DNA of 58,993 bases. It comes from an uncultured Bacteroidota bacterium. GTDB taxonomy: Bacteria > Bacteroidota > Bacteroidia > Chitinophagales > LD1. The DNA lies in contig CALAYL010000043.1 of NCBI GenBank assembly GCA_937894725.1, forward strand, positions 1-58,993, in the 5' to 3' direction. Positions 24,639 to 32,567 of this stretch are shown here, in pieces (within the stretch, counting starts at the first letter, position 1; each line of letters starts with the position of its first letter). Both the position numbers and the translations under genes were made by a program. Below the pieces are notes generated by a model that was not told where the DNA came from, ran no database searches, and worked only from the letters and a program-made list of their open reading frames with translations.

Positions 24639-26013
24639 GATATTCAAACCGTGCTTGAAAAAAGCGTAAGTACTTAGGCTCATACACCATTTTCAAGCCT
24701 TTAATTTTATTTCTTTTTTCATAGACAGTGGCTGTCGATTCTGCTATTACATCCATGTGCGCTTGTGTATAAACTCTTCGCGGAATGGTACATCGAACAA
24801 GCTCTAATTTAGGTTTATAGTTTTCGCCATTGGCCTTTCGCCCAGCTGAAACGATACCACGCTCCATGGTGCGCACACCCGAGTCTTTGTAAATCTCTGC
24901 GGCCAAAGTTTGTGCTGGATAAGCATCTTGTGGAATATGCGGAAGAAACTTTTTGGCATCAATAAATATACCATGCCCACCGATAGGCTTTACAATCGGA
25001 ATACCGTATTCTATCATTTTATTTCCAAGATAAATAACCTGTCCTACACGGGCGCGGATGTGGTCATCATTTACGCTTTCGTCTATACCTATGGCCATAG
25101 CTTCCATATCGCGACCAGCAAGTCCACCATAGGTATGAAGTCCTTCATAGACCACTACTAGGTTGCGTGCCTCTTCAAAAACATCCCATTCATTTAGGGC
25201 TAAAAACCCACCTATATTCACCAGCGCGTCTTTCTTTGCACTCATGGTAGCACCATCCGTCAAATCACAAATTTCTTTCACGATTCCAGCAACAGACTTA
25301 GTTTGATAGCCTTTCTCTTTTTGTTGTATAAAAAAAGCGTTTTCAGCCACCCTTGTCATGTCATGAATGATTCGTATGCCATGTTTTGCCGTATATTTTC
25401 GCAGTTCTTTTAAATTTTCCATACTGATGGGCTGTCCACCCGCCATATTCACACTAGTGGCTATACATACGTATGGGATTTTTTTAGCCCCATGCTTTTT
25501 AACTAATACATCTAGTTTGTTAATATCTACATTCCCTTTAAACGGAAATTCATTTTCAGCATCATGTGCTTCATCGATTATAATATCTTCAAATTTCCCA
25601 CCTGCCAATTCTTGGTGCAAACGTGTAGTGGTGAAATACATATTGCCGGGAATGATGTCGCCCTTTTTGATTAAAATTTGCGACAAAATATTTTCTGCCC
25701 CTCTGCCTTGATGCGTAGGCACTAAATATTTATATCCATAAACTCGCTTTACAACTTCCTCGAGGTGATAATAGTTTTTACTACCTGCATAGGCTTCATC
25801 GCCCATCATCATGCCCGCCCATTGTATATCGCTCATAGCACTAGTACCACTATCTGTAAGCAAATCAATATACACATCTTGCGACTTCAATAAGAAAGTG
25901 TTGAGTCCCGCTTCTTTCAATGCCCTTGTGCGTTGCGCAACAGTAGTCATGGTCAATAACTCAACCATTTTTATTTTGTAGGGTTCAGCCCAACTGCGTA
26001 TTTTATTTTTCAT
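24631..26013 (-). CDS. tpl: Tyrosine phenol-lyase (beta-tyrosinase), PLP-dependent
   Basis: 460 residues, fold type I PLP enzyme of the tryptophanase/tyrosine phenol-lyase family. It splits L-tyrosine to phenol, pyruvate and ammonia. The PLP lysine is K261 in MSAKKDALVN. Residues separating the two activities follow tyrosine phenol-lyase: YFTTTR with T128 (T124 in the Citrobacter enzyme), TMERG with R385 (R381), and the C-terminal LRFFQARF with Phe F451/F452. Tryptophanases have Asp, Ile or Val, and His there. It is the second gene of a tandem, 6 bases after the tryptophanase gene. It is convergent with the DUF1275 gene. Substrate assignment is by residue comparison only. Confidence 0.85.
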   Translation of the reverse strand: MKNKIRSWAEPYKIKMVELLTMTTVAQRTRALKEAGLNTFLLKSQDVYIDLLTDSGTSAMSDIQWAGMMMGDEAYAGSKNYYHLEEVVKRVYGYKYLVPTHQGRGAENILSQILIKKGDIIPGNMYFTTTRLHQELAGGKFEDIIIDEAHDAENEFPFKGNVDINKLDVLVKKHGAKKIPYVCIATSVNMAGGQPISMENLKELRKYTAKHGIRIIHDMTRVAENAFFIQQKEKGYQTKSVAGIVKEICDLTDGATMSAKKDALVNIGGFLALNEWDVFEEARNLVVVYEGLHTYGGLAGRDMEAMAIGIDESVNDDHIRARVGQVIYLGNKMIEYGIPIVKPIGGHGIFIDAKKFLPHIPQDAYPAQTLAAEIYKDSGVRTMERGIVSAGRKANGENYKPKLELVRCTIPRRVYTQAHMDVIAESTATVYEKRNKIKGLKMVYEPKYLRFFQARFEYLK

Positions 26014-26019
26014 ATCGGA

Positions 26020-27393
26020 TTAGTTTATTGGTTTTAACTTTGCTGTAAAATGCCGAAGAAATAACGGCTGTTCTGTGATAGTATAGCCACTCCATTGAGC
26101 ACGATTTTCATAAGTTTTGATAATCATTTCGCATACATAGTCCATGTGACTTTGTGTGTAAACTCGCCTTGGAATCGCCAAGCGTACAAGCTCAAGAGCA
26201 GCAGGAATTAATTTTTGATTCGAATCGTATTTGCCAAACATAAAAGAACCAATCTCTACACAACGGATACCCCCTTCTATATATAAAGCACAGGCGAGTG
26301 CCTGTCCTGGATAGTTTTCGATGGCTACATGTGGTAGAAATTCTTTTGCATCTAAATAAACGGCATGACCTCCTGCGGGTAGCATTACAGGTACATTATG
26401 CTCTTTCAATTTTTCTACGATATACTCAATACTTCGAATTCGGTATTTTAGGTAATTAAAATCCATTACCTCTTTGAGCCCTATAGCAATGGCTTCGAGG
26501 TCACGACCAGCCAATCCGCCATAAGTAGGAAAACCCTCTGTTATCACCAGTAGGTTTCTGCATTGTTCTGCAAGGGCTGGATTATGTAATGCTAAAAACC
26601 CTCCGATATTGGCAAATGCATCTTTCTTAGCACTCATTGTGCAACCATCGGCATAAGAAAACATTTCCCTACAAATATCTGGGATAGCTACATCGGCATA
26701 GTTAGCCTCTCTTGTTTTGATAAAATAAGCATTCTCTGCAAAACGGCAAACATCTAAAAACAATGACAATCCATGTTCGTTGCAAAGTTGTCTAACGGTT
26801 TTGATGTTTTGCATACTTACTGGTTGACCACCACCCGAGTTATTGGTCAGTGTAAGTATCACCATGGCTATATTTTCGCTACCTCTTTCGATAACGACTT
26901 TCTTCAATGCCTCTACATCAATATTGCCTTTGAAAGGCGCAGAAATGAGGGGGTGTTTGCCCTCTTCGCATATCAAATCAATACCCTCTGCTCCTGAGAA
27001 TTCGATATTGGCTCTCGTGGTATCAAAAAGTGTATTGCTGATAAATATTTTTCCTTTGCCTCCTGTGATGCTAAAAAGAATTTTTTCGGCTGCTCTACCT
27101 TGATGTGTAGGGATGACAATCGGCATACCTGTAATCTCTTGCACTACTTCTTTAAAATGAAAAAAACTAGGACTACCTGCATACGACTCATCACCTTTCA
27201 TTATGCCCGCCCATTGATTATTACTCATAGCGCTAGTACCGCTATCTGTCAATAAATCGATGAGGACATCATCCGATTTTAGTTGAAAAAGATTGTAGTC
27301 TGCTTGCTTAAGGTGTTCTACCCGCTGCTCTTTAGTGGTAAATTGTAAAGGCTCTACCGACTTTATTTTGAATGGTTCAAATATTATACTCAT
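26020..27393 (-). CDS. tnaA: Tryptophanase
   Basis: 457 residues. Cleaves L-tryptophan to indole, pyruvate and ammonia, with PLP on K257 of CTMSAKKDAFAN. Specificity positions match tryptophanases: LFDTTR with D124 (D137 in E. coli), CVEIG with I381 (I396) and LRHFTAKLK with H448 (H463). The paralogue downstream differs at exactly these positions. First gene of the tnaA-tpl operon; its ATG is at 27391-27393. The leader contains a nested hairpin ending 11 bases before the ATG and a short Trp-containing ORF before that. No transporter of the TnaB type is adjacent. Confidence 0.93.
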   Translation of the reverse strand: MSIIFEPFKIKSVEPLQFTTKEQRVEHLKQADYNLFQLKSDDVLIDLLTDSGTSAMSNNQWAGIMKGDESYAGSPSFFHFKEVVQEITGMPIVIPTHQGRAAEKILFSITGGKGKIFISNTLFDTTRANIEFSGAEGIDLICEEGKHPLISAPFKGNIDVEALKKVVIERGSENIAMVILTLTNNSGGGQPVSMQNIKTVRQLCNEHGLSLFLDVCRFAENAYFIKTREANYADVAIPDICREMFSYADGCTMSAKKDAFANIGGFLALHNPALAEQCRNLLVITEGFPTYGGLAGRDLEAIAIGLKEVMDFNYLKYRIRSIEYIVEKLKEHNVPVMLPAGGHAVYLDAKEFLPHVAIENYPGQALACALYIEGGIRCVEIGSFMFGKYDSNQKLIPAALELVRLAIPRRVYTQSHMDYVCEMIIKTYENRAQWSGYTITEQPLFLRHFTAKLKPIN

Positions 27394-27404
27394 ATTAGAA
27401 AATT

Positions 27405-27441
27405 AAATTGTAAAAAAGGATTCGAATCCGCAATACAATTT
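27405..27441 (-). repeat. Nested inverted repeat (RNA hairpin or operator) in the tnaA leader
   Basis: Outer 8-bp arms AAATTGTA (27405-27412) and TACAATTT (27434-27441) are perfect complements. They enclose a 12-bp perfect palindrome, GGATTCGAATCC (27418-27429), with small internal loops (5 A and GCAA). In tnaA mRNA this folds as one hairpin with a U-rich bulge on the 3' side, its base 11 bases before the ATG. It could be a translation-control or attenuation element, or a dimer-binding DNA site. Confidence 0.6.
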
Positions 27442-27442
27442 T

Positions 27443-27481
27443 CTACGAAGGCCTATTGATAATATTTTTCCAAAGCAACAT
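27443..27481 (-). CDS. Possible leader peptide of tnaA (12 codons, contains Trp)
   Basis: An ATG at 27479-27481 opens MLLWKNIINRPS and stops with TAG at 27443-27445, one base before the hairpin of the tnaA leader. It has Trp at codon 4 and Arg-Pro near the end. E. coli TnaC also has a critical Trp and ends in Arg-Pro, but at a different spacing (12 residues rather than 7), so homology cannot be claimed. No Shine-Dalgarno sequence is seen, which is usual in this genome. Such short ORFs arise by chance; its placement against the hairpin is the argument for it. Confidence 0.25.
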   Translation of the reverse strand: MLLWKNIINRPS

Positions 27482-27516
27482 GCCGCAAAGATTTTGAAAT
27501 AATTATTAATGTAGAA

Positions 27517-27574
27517 TGATTACAATCACATTTCAAAAATGAGTCAAAAACAAAACTTCTAATTACAATCATAT
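27517..27574. promoter_or_regulatory. Two operator-like boxes between tnaA and nadA
   Basis: T[G/A]ATTACAATCA[C/T]AT occurs at 27517-27531 and 27560-27574, 13 of 15 bases identical, 43 bp apart, close to four helical turns. The first contains the small palindrome TGATT-AC-AATCA. With the leader hairpin arms, TACAAT hexamers occur four times (either strand) in about 170 bp. They could bind a regulator of tnaA-tpl, nadA or both; the second box ends 46 bases before the nadA ATG. Confidence 0.4.
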
Positions 27575-27620
27575 CTTTAAACTATCACGAAGTAGTAATC
27601 TTGCAAAAATTTAGAAAGAG

Positions 27621-28604
27621 ATGAACATTTTAGAACAAGTAAAGGAAACTGGTTTTGTAACTGCCGAACTCGCAAAGGAAAAAAATTTAATAGTCGAAAT
27701 AGCTCGCTTAAAAAAGGAGAAAAACGCCATCATACTCGCACACTATTATCAGCAAACCCCCATACAAGATATAGCGGACTATATAGGTGATAGCTTAGGT
27801 CTAGCACAAGAAGCGGCTAAAACAACAGCAGATGTAATTGTCTTTGCGGGAGTACATTTTATGGGAGAAACCGCTAAGATTTTAAACCCAAGCAAGACGG
27901 TGATTATTCCCGATTTGAATGCAGGATGCTCCTTGGCAGACTCCGCTCCTACCGATAAGTTTGAAGCGTTTTTAAAACAACACCCTGACCATACGGTAAT
28001 TAGTTATATCAACTGCTCAGCAGAGATAAAGGCCTTGAGCGACATTATTTGCACATCATCCAATGCGGTAAAAATAGTAGATAGTCTTCCTAAAGACGCA
28101 AAAATCATTTTTGCACCCGATATGAATTTAGGTAAATATGTAGCTAAAAAAACGGGACGTGATTTAGTATTATGGGATGGTGCGTGTAAAGTGCATGTAG
28201 AAATCTCGGCCGATAAATTGCATTTTCTAAGAGGTAAATACCCCGATGCGAAATTAATAGCTCATCCTGAGTGCCAAGAAAATATTTTGGCTGAAGCTGA
28301 TTTTATTGGTTCTACTTCTGCGCTTTTAAAATTTGTGCAAGAAGATCCTGCTACTGAATTTATTGTGGCTACCGAAGTGGGCATTATTCACAAAATGAGT
28401 CAGGCGGTACCACACAAAAAACTAATACCTGCACCAGCAAATGAAGACAATACCTGCGCTTGTAGTGAATGTCCATATATGAAACTAAATACATTGGAAA
28501 AAATCTATGCTAGTTTAGTCCATTTGCAACCCGAAGTTTTTGTTCCAGAAGATACTCGTTTAAAGGCATTGGAATCAGTAAATAGAATGTTGGCATTGAG
28601 CTAA
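27621..28604 (+). CDS. nadA: Quinolinate synthase
   Basis: 327 residues. Condenses iminoaspartate with dihydroxyacetone phosphate to quinolinate in de novo NAD synthesis, using a [4Fe-4S] cluster. Typical segments are AIILAHYYQQTPIQDIADYIGDSLGLAQEA, VFAGVHFMGETAKIL, DLNAGCSLADSAP, YINCSAEIKALSDIICTSSNA, HPECQENI and a C-terminal CACSECPYMKLNTLEK; the conserved cysteines are all present. Fits the NadA subgroup of about 330 residues. Forms a pair with nadB 42 bases downstream. A partial -7 match (TAATCTTG) is at 27595-27602. Confidence 0.96.
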   Translation: MNILEQVKETGFVTAELAKEKNLIVEIARLKKEKNAIILAHYYQQTPIQDIADYIGDSLGLAQEAAKTTADVIVFAGVHFMGETAKILNPSKTVIIPDLNAGCSLADSAPTDKFEAFLKQHPDHTVISYINCSAEIKALSDIICTSSNAVKIVDSLPKDAKIIFAPDMNLGKYVAKKTGRDLVLWDGACKVHVEISADKLHFLRGKYPDAKLIAHPECQENILAEADFIGSTSALLKFVQEDPATEFIVATEVGIIHKMSQAVPHKKLIPAPANEDNTCACSECPYMKLNTLEKIYASLVHLQPEVFVPEDTRLKALESVNRMLALS

Positions 28605-28646
28605 AAATATCCGTCCAATATCTCCGTAATTTTCAAAACCAATCAC

Positions 28647-30233
28647 TTGAACTCTACACATAAAACCGATTTTCTTATAATAGGCTCCGGCATTGCAGGT
28701 TTGAGTTATGCCTATAAAGTAGCCGCTTATTTTTATGCAAAAAATGAGCCTGTATCGGTGACTGTCATCACTAAGGTAAACGAAGATGAAAGCAACACCA
28801 AATATGCCCAAGGAGGTATTGCTGCGGTAACGAAGGAAACAGATTCATTTGAAAACCACATTAAAGACACCTTGATTGCGGGCGATGGATTGTGCGATAA
28901 AAAAGTAGTGCGGACAGTGGTGGAAGAAGCTCCAGAACGAATAAAAGAATTGATTGATTGGGGAACACATTTTGATAAAAACAAACAAGGTGAATACGAT
29001 TTAGCCAAAGAAGGCGGGCATTCTGACAATCGAATTTTGCATTACAAGGATTTAACGGGCAACGAAATTGAACGCGCGTTGATACACCAAGTTGAGCACC
29101 ATCCATATATTACAATATTAAGTCACCACTTTGCCATTGACATCATCACCCAACATCATTTGGGCGAAAAAGTAACTAAACAAAGCACGGACAAAACGTG
29201 TTTTGGTGCTTATGTACTCAACCGAAAAACGAACAAAATCTATACACTGTTGGCAAAAATTACGCTATTGGCTACAGGAGGGATAGGACAAGCCTACTCG
29301 AGTACCACCAATCCTACGGTAGCTACTGGCGATGGAATAGCGATGGCCTATCGAGCAAAAGCAGTGATAGAAAATATGGAATTTGTGCAATTTCATCCCA
29401 CTGCTTTGTATAATCCTGCCGATAATCCTTCGTTTTTAATTTCGGAAGCCGTACGAGGAGCAGGTGGTATTTTAAAAAATCATTTGGGTGAGGCTTTTAT
29501 GCAGCGATATGATGAGCGAAAAGACCTAGCACCACGTGATATAGTGGCACGTTCGATTGATGCTGAGATGAAAAAACATGGTAAAAAACACGTTTATCTT
29601 GACACCTCACACCTAGATAAAAACGCGCTACTAGACCACTTCCCAACAATATTCAATAAGTGCTTATCCATTGGAATTGACATTTCAAAAAAGGTGATTC
29701 CCGTAGTGCCCGCTGCTCATTATTTGTGTGGAGGAATAAAAGTTGATTTGCAGGCAAAAACATCAATCCACAACTTGTATGCCTCGGGCGAGTGCTCATC
29801 TACTGGCTTGCATGGCGCAAACCGCTTGGCCTCGAACTCGTTATTGGAAGCCCTCGTATTTTCACATCGTGCATTTTTAGCAGGTGTAGATGAGGTAAAA
29901 GACATTGCTTTTAAACTAGGCATACCCGATTGGGACGATAATGGTACGACTATCCCCAATGAGCAAATTTTAGTCACTCAAACCAAATTAGAATTGCAAG
30001 CCATTTTGAGTGGATACGTAGGTATAGTGCGCACAAACGAGCGTTTAGATAGAGCTTTGTCTCGCTTAAAATTAATCTATGAAGAATCGGAAAAGCTGTA
30101 TGAAAAATCTAAAATCACGGTGTCTATTTGCGAGTTACGCAATTTAAGAAGTATAGCCTATCTTGTAACTAAAAGTGCGAAGGATAGAAAAGAGAACGTA
30201 GGGCTACACTTCAATTTAGACAATATGCATTAA
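28647..30233 (+). CDS. nadB: L-aspartate oxidase
   Basis: 528 residues. Flavoprotein oxidising L-aspartate to iminoaspartate for NadA. FAD motif FLIIGSGIAGLSYAYKVA at the N-terminus, substrate segment YAQGGIAAV, TGGIGQAYSSTTNPTVATGDGIAMA, EFVQFHPTALYNP, the Arg-containing GAGGILKNHLGEAFMQRYD, HYLCGGIKVD and SGECSSTGLHGANRLASNSLLE. Start: TTG at 28647-28649, because no ATG exists between the nadA stop and the FAD motif in this frame. NadA and NadB lie in the same frame, separated by the nadA stop. Confidence 0.95.
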   Translation: MNSTHKTDFLIIGSGIAGLSYAYKVAAYFYAKNEPVSVTVITKVNEDESNTKYAQGGIAAVTKETDSFENHIKDTLIAGDGLCDKKVVRTVVEEAPERIKELIDWGTHFDKNKQGEYDLAKEGGHSDNRILHYKDLTGNEIERALIHQVEHHPYITILSHHFAIDIITQHHLGEKVTKQSTDKTCFGAYVLNRKTNKIYTLLAKITLLATGGIGQAYSSTTNPTVATGDGIAMAYRAKAVIENMEFVQFHPTALYNPADNPSFLISEAVRGAGGILKNHLGEAFMQRYDERKDLAPRDIVARSIDAEMKKHGKKHVYLDTSHLDKNALLDHFPTIFNKCLSIGIDISKKVIPVVPAAHYLCGGIKVDLQAKTSIHNLYASGECSSTGLHGANRLASNSLLEALVFSHRAFLAGVDEVKDIAFKLGIPDWDDNGTTIPNEQILVTQTKLELQAILSGYVGIVRTNERLDRALSRLKLIYEESEKLYEKSKITVSICELRNLRSIAYLVTKSAKDRKENVGLHFNLDNMH

Positions 30234-30252
30234 CCTGTCTTGTCTAGTTGGC

Positions 30253-30279
30253 TCAATTGTACTCTATCCATCAATTGTA
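30253..30279. repeat. Direct repeat TCAATTGTA before the symporter gene
   Basis: TCAATTGTA is found at 30253-30261 and 30271-30279, 18 bp apart, in the 132-base gap between nadB and the symporter ATG. Each contains ATTGTA, the complement of the TACAAT hexamer enriched upstream of tnaA and nadA. It may be an operator; sequence alone cannot show it. Confidence 0.35.
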
Positions 30280-30365
30280 TTTCCATAACCCGAACTTCCA
30301 TTCCATTTTCTCAAAAACAAAAATCCCCGAAAAATAATGTAGTATTGATAAACGGATTTAGTAGA

Positions 30366-31772
30366 ATGAAAAAAATAGCATTTCACTGGCAGGTAATCAT
30401 CGGGTTGATACTCGGTATCATTTATGCTCTCATGGCTATTCATTTCTCGCTTCAAGAATTTACGGCTTTCTATATCGCCCCATTTGGCGATATTTTTATT
30501 CGCTTACTAAAGCTGATTGCAGTTCCTTTAGTCCTCTTTTCTATTATCAGCGGTATCACTTCGTTAAAAAGTATCGAAGAACTAGGTCGTGTGGGAGTTA
30601 AAACACTACTGCTCTATTTATTTACAACTGTTTGTGCTATTTCTATTGGACTTACGCTTGTTAATCTTATACAGCCTGGCAAGATGCCCGCTCCAGATGC
30701 ACTACTCGAAAAACGAATTGACTATGAACTTTGGTTAAGCGAAAACCCAGCCGTAAAAAGGCTAGATAATCATTGCTACATCTGCGAATCAAAAAACAAT
30801 AAGTTGGTAGCAAAGGTGTTTGACACTAGGAAAGCCAATGCTGATGACATTTATGTTACCGAAAAAATAGCCCTTGCGCAAAAAACAAAAAAAAGCGCTC
30901 CTCTACAGCCTATCGTAGATATGATTCCTTCCAATATCTTTGTAGCATTAGCGAGTATGGAGATGCTGCAAATCATTTTCTTTGCCATATTCTTTGGTAT
31001 TGTCTTATTGAAGCTACCTAAAGAAAAATCAATACAAGTAAGCTCGCTAGTGGATGGACTCAACGAGGTATTTATCAAAATGGTCAATATCCTCATCAAA
31101 GGAATGCCAGTTTTTGTATTTGCACTTATGGCAGCTAATCTCGTTAAAGCTGCTGGTAACGACCTGCAAAAATTGGTAGAACAGCTTGTATTCCTGTTAA
31201 ATTACGCATGGGTAGTCGTGCTTGGGCTCGGATTGGTAGCCTTTGTTTTTTATCCAATATTGATTTTGATACTCACTCGTCAAAACAACTATCGTTATTT
31301 TCTTAAAGGCATTGCCGATGCACAGCTTACCGCATTTTCGACTAGTTCTTCCTTAGCTACTTTACCCGTTACGATGGAGTGTGTAAACGACAAGCTAGCT
31401 GTCCCAAAATCTATCTCAACCTTCGTGCTTCCCATTGGCGCTACAGTCAATATGGATGGCACTAGCTTATATCAAGCAGTAGCAGTAGTAGCACTCGCGC
31501 AGTTTCATATGATAGATCTAAGCTTCAATCAGCAGCTCGTTATCATTGTCACTACCACCTTAGCATCCATAGGCACAGCCGCAGTGCCTAGTGCTGGCCT
31601 TGTCTTAATGATAGTCGTACTCGAAAGCGTAGGTCTCAATCCCGCATGGATAGCCATTATTTTACCTATCGATAGGATATTAGACATGTTTCGTACCGTA
31701 GTCAATGTGACGGGCGATGCCGCAGTTTCGGTCATAGTAGCGGCAACCGAAAAGCAAAAAACTGTTGAATAA
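30366..31772 (+). CDS. Dicarboxylate/amino acid:cation symporter (DAACS/GltP family)
   Basis: 468 residues from the ATG at 30366; the open frame runs further upstream, but that part is non-homologous and contains a repeated regulatory-looking motif. The family's first helix (HWQVIIGLILGIIYAL), the hairpin-1 motif FSTSSSLATLPVTMEC, the NMDGTSLYQA substrate/Na+ site of helix 7 and the SIGTAAVPSAGLVL hairpin 2 are all present. Takes up glutamate, aspartate or C4-dicarboxylates with cations. Between helix 3 (NLIQPG, residue 105) and helix 4 (DMIPSNIF, 185) there is an unusually long periplasmic loop of about 80 residues with a CxxC pair (C137, C140). Confidence 0.92.
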   Translation: MKKIAFHWQVIIGLILGIIYALMAIHFSLQEFTAFYIAPFGDIFIRLLKLIAVPLVLFSIISGITSLKSIEELGRVGVKTLLLYLFTTVCAISIGLTLVNLIQPGKMPAPDALLEKRIDYELWLSENPAVKRLDNHCYICESKNNKLVAKVFDTRKANADDIYVTEKIALAQKTKKSAPLQPIVDMIPSNIFVALASMEMLQIIFFAIFFGIVLLKLPKEKSIQVSSLVDGLNEVFIKMVNILIKGMPVFVFALMAANLVKAAGNDLQKLVEQLVFLLNYAWVVVLGLGLVAFVFYPILILILTRQNNYRYFLKGIADAQLTAFSTSSSLATLPVTMECVNDKLAVPKSISTFVLPIGATVNMDGTSLYQAVAVVALAQFHMIDLSFNQQLVIIVTTTLASIGTAAVPSAGLVLMIVVLESVGLNPAWIAIILPIDRILDMFRTVVNVTGDAAVSVIVAATEKQKTVE

Positions 31773-31890
31773 AGCAACTAGCTGACCTAAACAGAAAAAA
31801 ATCTTCATTTTATAACTAACTGACAACCAATTTACTAGTTGTCTTAAAGTTTTATTTTGTTTATTATTTCTTAAAATAACTCAAACAAAT

Positions 31891-31922
31891 TTTGAATTTA
31901 GGGATTGGTTTTAATATATTTG
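31891..31922 (+). promoter_or_regulatory. Promoter of the ECF sigma factor gene
   Basis: TTTG (31891-31894), 20-base spacer, TATATTTG (31915-31922). Both elements match the Bacteroidota housekeeping consensus. The ATG at 31959 gives a leader of about 30 bases. Confidence 0.6.
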
Positions 31923-31958
31923 TTTAATCATTTACAAAAAAAATTAAACGAATTAATC

Positions 31959-32483
31959 ATGACAGCAATAGAATTTTCAAACCAACTGATCAGATACGAA
32001 AGCGCACTAAAGCCATTTGCATTTATGCTTACTAGAGATATTAATGCCGGAGAAGATTTGATTCAAGACACCTATTTCAGAGCTTTAGCCAACATGGATA
32101 AATTTCAAAGTGGTACTAATTTCAAGGCCTGGCTAATGACTATAATGAAAAACATTTTTATCAATAACTATAGAAAAGCAAAAAAACGACCTACTATGCA
32201 AGATACTTCCGAAAATCAGTATTTGCTCAACAATACCAACTTGAGAGTCAAAAATGATGGCGATCGCGCTATACTCAGTGAAGAAATAGATTCCGTTATT
32301 AGCTCAATTAGCCCTGAATTTTCAGCACCATTTATGCTTTATTACAAAGGGTATAAGTATCATGAAATAGCAAAACAACTTGACCTACCGCTCGGCACTG
32401 TCAAGTCACGCATCTTTTTAGCACGTAAAGAAATGCAGTCAATGCTCCAAAAGAAAGGTATCACAAACTCATCGCTCAATTAA
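31959..32483 (+). CDS. ECF-type RNA polymerase sigma factor
   Basis: 174 residues from the ATG at 31959 (the frame is open 18 codons further upstream, but the promoter lies inside that stretch). Region 2: FAFMLTRDINAGEDLIQDTYFRALANMDKF, then WLMTIMKNIFINNYRKAKKRP. Region 4: FSAPFMLYYKGYKYHEIAKQLDLPLGTVKSRIFLARKEMQ. No anti-sigma factor or TonB/SusCD genes are next to it, unlike FecI-type sigma factors, so it belongs with the small stand-alone EcfA-like group of Bacteroidota. Regulon unknown. Confidence 0.9.
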   Translation: MTAIEFSNQLIRYESALKPFAFMLTRDINAGEDLIQDTYFRALANMDKFQSGTNFKAWLMTIMKNIFINNYRKAKKRPTMQDTSENQYLLNNTNLRVKNDGDRAILSEEIDSVISSISPEFSAPFMLYYKGYKYHEIAKQLDLPLGTVKSRIFLARKEMQSMLQKKGITNSSLN

Positions 32484-32567
32484 TAGGGTATCAGAAAGAG
32501 TAGCCTAGCAATTTTGGTTAAGGGCACTCATTTATTCGCCTATATTTGCGATTAGAACAGAGTGCCA

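Noticed and set aside
27418..27429. GGATTCGAATCC as a tRNA T-arm remnant or attachment site
   Set aside because: The G53-C61 pair is missing and no other tRNA part or integrase is near. It is better explained as the inner part of the nested hairpin.
28602..28649. nadA and nadB in the same frame, suggesting stop readthrough to a fused protein
   Set aside because: A TAA stop and a 42-base spacer with no homology lie between; TTG initiation of nadB is simpler.
31822..31843. Possible terminator after the symporter (GACAAC...GTTGTC)
   Set aside because: Only a 6-bp stem with a 10-base loop and an alternative pairing; too weak to call.
32541..32548. TATATTTG as a full promoter for the FAD-dependent oxidoreductase
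   Set aside because: The nearest TTTG is 24 bases upstream, outside the normal 17-20 spacing; mentioned with the gene only.
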